Shown: piece by piece, positions 58,163 through 64,000 of the stretch
How positions within the stretch are numbered: the stretch's first letter is position 1
Layout of the letters: every line of letters begins with the position of its first letter
DNA from: Cupriavidus pauculus
GTDB lineage: Bacteria; Pseudomonadota; Gammaproteobacteria; Burkholderiales; Burkholderiaceae
Assembly: GCF_008693385.1 (NCBI RefSeq)
Contig: NZ_CP044067.1
Coordinates: 1,490,501-1,554,500 of the forward strand
Direction: 5' to 3'
Length of the DNA: 64,000 nt
Notes under the pieces: model-generated
Database searches by the model: none
What the model saw: only the letters and a program-made list of their open reading frames with translations
Told to the model about the DNA's origin: nothing
Translations under genes and position numbers: made by a program

Positions 58163-60434
58163 ATTCGTAGGCCACGTAGCGATAGCTGCCGTACTTGCCG
58201 CCATAGCTCTGGCGGCCCGAACGCGGGTTCAGGTAATTGAGCAGCACGCCCTTGACGTTCACGCCGTTCTGCTCGAGGCGGCGCTGGATCTCCGCCAGCT
58301 CTCCGGCGCGCGTGCGGCCCGCGCGCGCGACGACGAACGTGATGCCCGCGAGCGGCGCGAGGATGACCGCATCGGACACGGCCAGTGCCGGCGGACCGTC
58401 GAGCAGCACGACGTCGTATTGCGCCGATACCTCGGCAAGCAGCGCGGCCATCGCGGGCGAATGGAGCAACTCCGACGGGTTCGGCGGCAGCGCGCCCGTG
58501 GACAGGAAGTCGAGGTTATCGATGGGGGTGCGGTGGATCGCCGAGGCGAGCTTGCACGTGCCGGCGAGCACATCCGAGACACCGCGCTCTCGCGTGCGGC
58601 CGAAGTACTGATTCAGATAGCCGCGCCGCAGATCGCCGTCGATCAGCAGCACGCGCTTGCCCGCGCTTGCGATCAGCGCGGAGAAATTGGCGGAGATGAA
58701 CGACTTGCCCACGCCGGGCGTCGGTCCCGTGACGAACACGATATTGTTGGGCGCATCGATCATCGCGAACTGCAGCGCCGTGCGCAGGCTGCGCAGGCTC
58801 TCCACCGCGGGCTCGTGCGGATGCGTGATCGCCAGGAGGTGCGTGCCGGCGGCCTTCGCGCTTACCTGGCGCGTCAGCTCGCGCTGCGGCTGCGCCGAGG
58901 GAATCGTCGCGTAGACGCTCATGCCCACATAGCGCTCGATCTCGTCCACGTCCGTGATGCCGCCGAACATGCGGTCGCGCACGATCGCCGCGATCATGCC
59001 CACGAAAAGCCCCACCACCGCGGACACCGCCACCACGAGCCACGCCACGGGCTTGACGGGCAGTTCCGGCTGCACGGCCTCGTCCACCACGCGCACGCTG
59101 CCCACCTTGCCGGCCTTGAGCAGGCTCAGCTGCTGCGCGCTCTGCAGCAGGGCCAGATACAGCTCGTTGTTGACCTGCACGTCGCGGCGAAGACGCACGA
59201 CTTCCTGCTCCACGGCAGGCAGCTTGCGAATGCGCTTGTCCACGTCGCCGAGCACCCGGCGCAGCGCACCGATCTGTTCGTCGATCGTGCCGATGCTCGG
59301 ATGGTTCGCGGCAAAGCGGCTGTTCAGGTCCGATCGCTTCTGCTCGAGCCCCAGCAGCTGCGTCTGGGCATCGACCGCATACTGCAGCGTCAGCCGCGCC
59401 TCGTCGCTGACATCGATCACGCCATGCGCGCGGCGATAGTCGTTGAAGCGCGCCTCCGCGCGTTCGAGCGTCGCCTTCAGCTTGGGCAGTTCGCCATCGA
59501 GGAATTCGAGCGACTTGGCCGCTTCCGCCGACTTGCGATCGACGTTCTGCCGCACATACTCGGCGCCGATCTCGTTCATCGTGCGCGCGGTCAGGTCCGG
59601 ATCGGTCCCCTCCAGCCGCACGCCGATCACGCCCGACTGCTGCTTGCCCTTCTCCTGAATATCGAGCTGCTTCTGGATGCTTTCGACGATGCCGTTGCGC
59701 GAATGGCGCACGACCTCGAACTCCGCCCCAGCCCGCGCCTCCATCGCCGTGACATGCAGCGCCACGGCACCGTCGGGCGTCGGTACGATCAGCGTCTGGC
59801 CCACGGCGCCCTCGCGCGGCCCTGTCGCGCCATCGAGCGCCTTGCCGTCGAGCCGGTAGCGGCCATTGCCGAGCGCAACCACACGGAACGGCAGCTCCTC
59901 GAGCGCGCGCGGCACGTCGAAACGTTCCACCGCAATGCGCTCCGCCCCCCACGCATAGCCGCCCATGCCCATGAGGCCGGGCGTGGACAGGCCGCGCTGC
60001 CGGCGCGCGATCCAGTCGCCGATCAGCGGAAAGCGAACCGGATCCGCGTCGATATAGAGGCGGAGCTTGTCCACTGCGGTCGCCACCACGAGGCGCGAAC
60101 GCAGGATCTCGATCTCGCCCGCCGTGACGGACTTCACCTGAAACAGGCTCGAGACGTTGGCCACGAGGTTGCCGCCGGCCGCCCCGTCGGTGCTGTCCTC
60201 CACCTGCAGCATGATGTCCGCGCGATAGACCGGCGGCGCCAGCACGGCATACAGCACGCCCAGGACGATGAACGCCGCGGCAATGGCCGCCACGAGGCGG
60301 CGGGATTCGAGAATGGTGTCGAGGTAGGCGCCCAGATCCACCTCGTTCGAGGTCATCTGCGGCAGCGTCATGGGAAGGTCTGGCTTCATGGGCTGAGAGA
60401 GCGTGGCGGTGCGCGAAGGGAGGCTGGAGGTCAT
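58143..60434 (-). CDS. wzc: Polysaccharide co-polymerase with tyrosine autokinase (Wzc)
   Basis: A 763-residue single-chain Wzc. Membrane segment near 50-70 (LVAAIAAAFIVLGVLYAVL), periplasmic coiled-coil domain with the usual SAEAAKSLEFLDGELPKLKATLERAEARFNDYRRAHG, a second membrane segment after PELPVKPVAWLVVAVSAVVGLFVGMIAAIV, then the kinase: Walker A TPGVGKS (572-578), Walker A' LLIDGDLRRG (597-606), Walker B VVLLDGPP (675-682). The C-terminal tail 743-759 carries five tyrosines (YGGKYGSYRYVAYEY), the autophosphorylation cluster. Works with Wza and Wzb in chain length control and export. The start at 60434 is the longest consistent; later Met codons at 60389 and 60371 are possible. Confidence 0.95.
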   Translation of the reverse strand: MTSSLPSRTATLSQPMKPDLPMTLPQMTSNEVDLGAYLDTILESRRLVAAIAAAFIVLGVLYAVLAPPVYRADIMLQVEDSTDGAAGGNLVANVSSLFQVKSVTAGEIEILRSRLVVATAVDKLRLYIDADPVRFPLIGDWIARRQRGLSTPGLMGMGGYAWGAERIAVERFDVPRALEELPFRVVALGNGRYRLDGKALDGATGPREGAVGQTLIVPTPDGAVALHVTAMEARAGAEFEVVRHSRNGIVESIQKQLDIQEKGKQQSGVIGVRLEGTDPDLTARTMNEIGAEYVRQNVDRKSAEAAKSLEFLDGELPKLKATLERAEARFNDYRRAHGVIDVSDEARLTLQYAVDAQTQLLGLEQKRSDLNSRFAANHPSIGTIDEQIGALRRVLGDVDKRIRKLPAVEQEVVRLRRDVQVNNELYLALLQSAQQLSLLKAGKVGSVRVVDEAVQPELPVKPVAWLVVAVSAVVGLFVGMIAAIVRDRMFGGITDVDEIERYVGMSVYATIPSAQPQRELTRQVSAKAAGTHLLAITHPHEPAVESLRSLRTALQFAMIDAPNNIVFVTGPTPGVGKSFISANFSALIASAGKRVLLIDGDLRRGYLNQYFGRTRERGVSDVLAGTCKLASAIHRTPIDNLDFLSTGALPPNPSELLHSPAMAALLAEVSAQYDVVLLDGPPALAVSDAVILAPLAGITFVVARAGRTRAGELAEIQRRLEQNGVNVKGVLLNYLNPRSGRQSYGGKYGSYRYVAYEYAPAKH

Positions 60435-60446
60435 GCCGGGTGCCGT

Positions 60447-60884
60447 TCAGTCCAGCGTGCGAATGCGCCGCACCCAGTCGTCGACGCCCCGCGCGATGTC
60501 ATCCAGGCACGCGGCAAACACCGCGCGGCTCTTGCGATATGGGTCGGCGATATCGAAGTCTCCGTGCTCGCCCAGGCGGAACACCTTGCCGCGCGTGGCC
60601 ACGCTCATCGTCTCGACCGTGCGGCGCTGCGCGCGGTCCATGACGAGAATGAGATCGGCCTCGGAACACATGCGGGCCGTGAGCGCGTGGGCGCGATGAT
60701 GGTGGAGATCGATGCCGCGTTGCCCGAGCAGATCGATGGCGATGCCATCGGCCGGATGGCCGACCAGCGCCGAGATGCCCGCCGAGCGAATCGAAAGCGC
60801 GCCGAGCTGGGTGCGCAACAGCGCTTCGGCCATCGGGCTCCGGCAGATATTGCCGATGCAGACCACGAGGACGCGCTCGATCAT
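60447..60884 (-). CDS. wzb: Low-molecular-weight protein-tyrosine phosphatase (Wzb)
   Basis: A 145-residue phosphatase: RVLVVCIGNICRSPMAEALL contains the CX5R loop (Cys9 to Arg15), and DPYRKSRAVF carries the general-acid Asp. Dephosphorylates the Wzc tyrosine tail. It lies 12 bp before Wzc and overlaps the Wza stop in an ATGA. Confidence 0.95.
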   Translation of the reverse strand: MIERVLVVCIGNICRSPMAEALLRTQLGALSIRSAGISALVGHPADGIAIDLLGQRGIDLHHHRAHALTARMCSEADLILVMDRAQRRTVETMSVATRGKVFRLGEHGDFDIADPYRKSRAVFAACLDDIARGVDDWVRRIRTLD

Positions 60885-62047
60885 CGGACACCTCCGATGC
60901 GCGTGCCCGTGTACACCGAGTTGACCGACGGCAGCAGCAGGCTGATCAGGCGGTTCCAGCGCACGAGCCCCGTGGTATCGACGTACACGACGTCGCGCGC
61001 CTGGAGGTCGAATCGCTCGGCAAGCGCGAGCGCGAATGGTGACTTGCTGTCGAGCCTGAAGATCTGCGGGGACTCCGCGCGGTTGCCCGCGCGCATGATG
61101 TAGATGGCGTTCGGCGCGGCGGTATCCCCGCGCACGCCGCCGGACTCGCCGAGCGCCTCGCTCAGCGTAAGGCGGCCATCGTTGCGCATCGGTACGCTGC
61201 GCGGCTGTAGCACCTCCCCCGCCACCGTGACCTTGAAGTTCTCGCGCGGCAGCACACGCACGATATCGTCGTTACGCAGCAGGACCGATCCCGGATTGAT
61301 ATCGTTGGCGACCATCTCCGGCAGGCTCAGCGTGTAGCTGCGGCCCGCGCGGCTCAGCACGATGCGGCTCTCGTCGCCGGTTTCCGCGGCCCCGCCCGCA
61401 GCCGCGAGCGCGGCCGGCAGCGTCATCGGCACACCCGTAATCGGCACCATGCCGGCCTGTCTGACTTCGCCCGCCAGGTATACACGCTGGCTCAGATAGG
61501 CGCCCACGCGCACGGTCACCTGCGGCCGCTTGATGAACGGCGTCAGGCGCTGCGTGACGATGGACTGGATCTCGATCTCGGTCTTGCCCGCGACCTGCAC
61601 CAGACCCGCGTAGGGCAACTGGATCTCGCCGCTCGCGCTGACCATGTACCCGGACAGCGGCGGTGCCGAACCGGCCTGCGTCGGCAACGTGATGCCCGAC
61701 GGTCCCACCGTGTAGGTAAGGTTCGGCGCAATGAGCTCCGGATGATCCCAGATGGTGATGGACAGCACGTCGTTGGGCCCCACGCGATAGGCGGACGGCG
61801 TGGCCGCGAGCGCCGCGTAGTGCTGCAGGATCTCCGTGCGTTGCGCGGCCGCCTGCTCGCCCTGCTGCCGCACGAGCGTGGGCGTGATCTGGGTGATCTC
61901 CGGCGTCGCATCGGGCGCGTTCGGGTCGATGGCGCGGTCGCGCGCGTCGCCGGATACCTGCATGCCCGGTATCTGCGCGCAAGCGGAGATCAGCGCGGCG
62001 GCCAGCACGATGCCGGCCCGCCGCGACAACTTGGCGGAAGCGTTCAA
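60881..62047 (-). CDS. wza: Outer-membrane polysaccharide export lipoprotein (Wza)
   Basis: A 388-residue export protein. Lipoprotein signal RRAGIVLAAALISAC (lipobox ISAC), then the Poly_export domain YRVGPNDVLSITIWDHPELIAPNLTYTVGPSGITLP, GEIQLPYAGLVQVAGKTEIEIQSIVTQRLTPFIKRPQVTVRVGAYLSQRVYLAGEVRQAGMVPI and two SLBB modules (NPGSVLLRNDDIVRVLPRENFKVTVAGEVLQPRSVPM). C-terminal DVVYVDTTGLVRWNRLISLLLPSV is the membrane-spanning amphipathic helix. Forms the export channel with Wzc. Confidence 0.95.
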   Translation of the reverse strand: MNASAKLSRRAGIVLAAALISACAQIPGMQVSGDARDRAIDPNAPDATPEITQITPTLVRQQGEQAAAQRTEILQHYAALAATPSAYRVGPNDVLSITIWDHPELIAPNLTYTVGPSGITLPTQAGSAPPLSGYMVSASGEIQLPYAGLVQVAGKTEIEIQSIVTQRLTPFIKRPQVTVRVGAYLSQRVYLAGEVRQAGMVPITGVPMTLPAALAAAGGAAETGDESRIVLSRAGRSYTLSLPEMVANDINPGSVLLRNDDIVRVLPRENFKVTVAGEVLQPRSVPMRNDGRLTLSEALGESGGVRGDTAAPNAIYIMRAGNRAESPQIFRLDSKSPFALALAERFDLQARDVVYVDTTGLVRWNRLISLLLPSVNSVYTGTRIGGVR

Positions 62048-62156
62048 TTGGATTTCCCCTCGAATTCGCGTGTCTTGCGGATCAATGGCCGGCCATTGCC
62101 GCCGGTCCTTGCCGCGTTGTTCGTTGGTGTGCCGCCCTGCCGGGTCCGGTACGGAT

Positions 62157-63569
62157 TCAGTAGGCGTTGGCTCCCGTGAAACCCTTGCACAACGTCATCC
62201 AGACGATGCGCATGTCGAGCCATAGCGACCAGTGCTGCATGTAATAGAGATCGAAGTACAGGCGGTCCGCCATCTTCTGCACCTGCTCGGTCTCGCCGCG
62301 GCAGCCGTTGACCTGGGCCCAGCCCGTGATGCCGGGCTTGACGCGGTAGCGCAGCATGTAACCCTTGAGCAGCGACTTGTATTGATCGTCATGCTGCACG
62401 GCATGGGGACGCGGCCCCACCACCGACATCTCGCCGCGCATGACGTTGATGAACTGCGGCAGTTCGTCGAGGCTCGTACGGCGCAGGAACCTGCCCAGCG
62501 GCGTGATGCGCGCATCGTTGCGCCGCGCCTGCGTGACCGTGCCGGCCGCTTCGGCGTGCACGACCATCGAGCGGAACTTGTAGATCTGGAACTCGCGCCC
62601 ATCGATGCCCTTGCGCGTCTGGCGGAAGAACACCGGTCCCGGCGAGGTGGCCTTGATCGCGAGCGCGATCAGCAGCATCAGCGGGCTCAGGCAGATTAGC
62701 GCGGCGGCCGAGAACAGGCGGTCGAACACGGCCTTGAAGAACACCGCTTCGCCCGAACCCGGCGATGCGACGAGGTTGATCGCGGGCGCGCCGAGCAGCT
62801 CCGACACCTGCGCGGACTTCGGCACGAGGTTGCGGACGTTGGGCAGAAAGCGGATGTTGACGAAGTCGTGCTCGAACTCGCGCAGCACGTCGCCGATCGC
62901 GCGTTCCTCGTGCATCGGCAGCGCGAGCCACAGCTCCTTGACGCGCTGCTGCCGCACGCGCCGCGCGAACGCCGGCAGCGAGTTGTACACGGGCAGGCCC
63001 GACGCCGCGGCGCCGGACACGGCGCGCGCATCGAACACGCAGACCGGTACCCACCCCGCATTGGCGTGGGTCTGCAGCCGTTCGATCAGGCTCCTGCCGT
63101 GTTCATTGCAGCCGACGATCGCCACGTAACGCGTGTCGAAGCCCCGGCTGCGCAGCGCGCGCATGATGCCGTAGGCCACCATGCGCAACACCACCATGGA
63201 CACCCACGACAGGCCGTACCAGCCCACGTACCAGGCCGCCGGCTCGTCGTTCGCGCGGTGGAACAGCAGTGCGAGGGCGTAGCCCGCGAGCAGCGCGGAG
63301 GACCAGCCCAGTGTGAGACGGAACACGAGTTCCGTCATCGAGCGGCCGCGCCACGATTGATAGACGCCGAAAGCAGGCATCATCAGCGCGCCCAGGCACG
63401 TCACCATGCCCGCGAACGCACTGGGCCACGCGCTCCAGCCCGCCATCGATCCGAGTCCACGGTAGGCGGCCATTGCCCCGAGCGCGACGCAGAACATGTC
63501 TGCCATGCGCGCAGCCAGCTCTGACGATACGACAGGCACGCTGTCGTATCGCGGATCTCCCGATACCAT
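62157..63569 (-). CDS. Undecaprenyl-phosphate glucose phosphotransferase (WcaJ type)
   Basis: A 470-residue priming enzyme with four or five N-terminal membrane segments, a CoA-binding-like middle domain (RYVAIVGCNEHGRSLIERLQTHANAGWVPVCVFDARA), and a C-terminal bacterial sugar transferase domain: FDRLFSAAALICLSPLMLLIALAIKATSPGPVFFRQTRKGIDGREFQIYKFRSMVV, RRTSLDELPQFINVMRGEMSVVGPRPHAVQHD, and GITGWAQVNGCRGET. Loads the first hexose phosphate on undecaprenyl phosphate, starting the repeat unit. First gene of the operon; the start at 63569 precedes the cytosolic membrane entry, with AGGGAA 8 bp upstream. A 109-bp gap separates it from Wza. Confidence 0.93.
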   Translation of the reverse strand: MVSGDPRYDSVPVVSSELAARMADMFCVALGAMAAYRGLGSMAGWSAWPSAFAGMVTCLGALMMPAFGVYQSWRGRSMTELVFRLTLGWSSALLAGYALALLFHRANDEPAAWYVGWYGLSWVSMVVLRMVAYGIMRALRSRGFDTRYVAIVGCNEHGRSLIERLQTHANAGWVPVCVFDARAVSGAAASGLPVYNSLPAFARRVRQQRVKELWLALPMHEERAIGDVLREFEHDFVNIRFLPNVRNLVPKSAQVSELLGAPAINLVASPGSGEAVFFKAVFDRLFSAAALICLSPLMLLIALAIKATSPGPVFFRQTRKGIDGREFQIYKFRSMVVHAEAAGTVTQARRNDARITPLGRFLRRTSLDELPQFINVMRGEMSVVGPRPHAVQHDDQYKSLLKGYMLRYRVKPGITGWAQVNGCRGETEQVQKMADRLYFDLYYMQHWSLWLDMRIVWMTLCKGFTGANAY

Positions 63570-64000
63570 GATGTTCCCTGTTCCCTGCAGTGGCCGTCTC
63601 TGCGTCCGCGCGGCCCTTAACCTGCGTGCTGCACCGGTACGCCTTTTTCGTCGACGCTGCCGGCCCTGCACACTCCCCTTCAGTCCGCCGCTTGCCTGCC
63701 GGGGAGCGTGCGAGCGCGCCCTCGTGCGGCGAATCTGACAGGGAACCCTTGCGCAACTAGCATGCCCACGGGTGCCACACGTTGGAGGGGTACGGCCCAC
63801 GGAGGGGCCTCGGGGAAATAACTCGTTGATTTATCGCGACTTATCGTGCGGTAGCGCACACAGTCGCGCCATGCGGGAGGAGACGATGCGGCGAAACGCC
63901 GGGGAATGTGTGTTCCGTGTCACGTAACAAATCGAAGGAACAAGGAACACCAGTGCGGAACATGAGCGCCGAACATGAGCGCCGAACACTACCGGTAGCG
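63570..64000. other. Noncoding region upstream of the exopolysaccharide operon
   Basis: About 430 bp without a credible gene. It should hold the operon's promoter and control sites. It contains several TGTTCC/GGAACA motifs: GTGTTCC at 63910-63916 faces GGAACAC at 63944-63950, and the 13-bp tandem repeat at the right edge carries GAACA in each copy. Near 63830, TTATCGCG and TTATCGTG repeat 10 bp apart. I cannot assign -35/-10 boxes with confidence. Confidence 0.6.
63958..63989. repeat. 13-bp tandem repeat upstream of the exopolysaccharide operon
   Basis: GAACATGAGCGCC occurs exactly at 63958-63970 and 63971-63983, with GAACAC following at 63984. On the minus strand each unit begins with GGCGCTCATGTTC. 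It may carry repeated binding sites for a regulator of the operon. Confidence 0.8.

Noticed and set aside
58146..61103. 985-codon plus-strand frame across wzc, wzb and wza
   Set aside because: Arg/His/Ala-rich translation with no domain; antisense to three certain genes.
63763..63777. TGGCAC-like element on the minus strand upstream of the exopolysaccharide operon, resembling a sigma-54 promoter
   Set aside because: The GG and GC elements are one base too close and TTGC reads GGGC; sigma-54 spacing is strict.

Overview
The window is GC-rich DNA of a beta-proteobacterium in the Burkholderiaceae, most likely Cupriavidus or a close relative. The evidence is gene content: orphan Bug-type (TctC) periplasmic receptors, many LysR regulators beside small catabolic operons, an ArgP/LysE pair, and a Wza/Wzb/Wzc exopolysaccharide operon. 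This is inference from families, not a database match. No rRNA, tRNA, CRISPR array or insertion sequence was seen; every protein below rests on translation and motif reading.

0-7.6 kb: a five-gene-plus operon on the minus strand (OsmC-like protein, acyl-CoA dehydrogenase-like flavoprotein, rubredoxin fused to an NAD(P)H reductase, NrtA/CmpA-type binding protein with a Tat signal, permease, ATPase running off the left edge) diverges from a NifA-type sigma-54 activator gene. A textbook -24/-12 promoter and a perfect 12+12 bp inverted repeat lie between them, so the activator very probably drives the operon.

7.6-18 kb: oxidoreductases and transporters: two Old Yellow Enzyme reductases (one coupled to RidA), two MFS exporters, a Gfo/Idh/MocA oxidoreductase, an SDR, two LysR regulators, and a DCC-type thiol-disulfide protein preceded by a perfect 15+15 bp inverted repeat.

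18-31 kb: a sulfur-amino-acid block. A thiol dioxygenase fused to four rhodanese domains converges on a cystathionine beta-lyase gene, translationally chained to a polar amino-acid ABC transporter. Upstream are a Bug receptor, a second four-rhodanese protein without the dioxygenase, a TonB-dependent receptor and an ornithine cyclodeaminase/mu-crystallin homologue. Together they look like uptake, cleavage and oxidation of an organosulfur compound. This is my best candidate for an undescribed system.

31-43.9 kb: a membrane diguanylate cyclase; an isochorismatase-GMC oxidoreductase-esterase operon with its LysR gene; a DNA-binding-domain/citrate synthase fusion divergent from a four-gene operon (2-hydroxyacid dehydrogenase, FAH hydrolase, SDR, Bug receptor); an M23 peptidase; and an ArgP-like regulator divergent from a LysE exporter.

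44-52.3 kb: a periplasmic binding protein followed by a diguanylate cyclase; an isochorismatase-aldehyde dehydrogenase-small isomerase operon divergent from an HxlR regulator with two matching operators; an outer-membrane beta-barrel; and a large lipoprotein.

52.4-64 kb: a nine-gene exopolysaccharide operon on the minus strand (priming transferase, Wza, Wzb, Wzc, polymerase-like protein, glycosyltransferase, flippase, GT52-like transferase, glycosyltransferase), mostly with overlapping stops and starts, preceded by about 430 bp of noncoding DNA with repeats.
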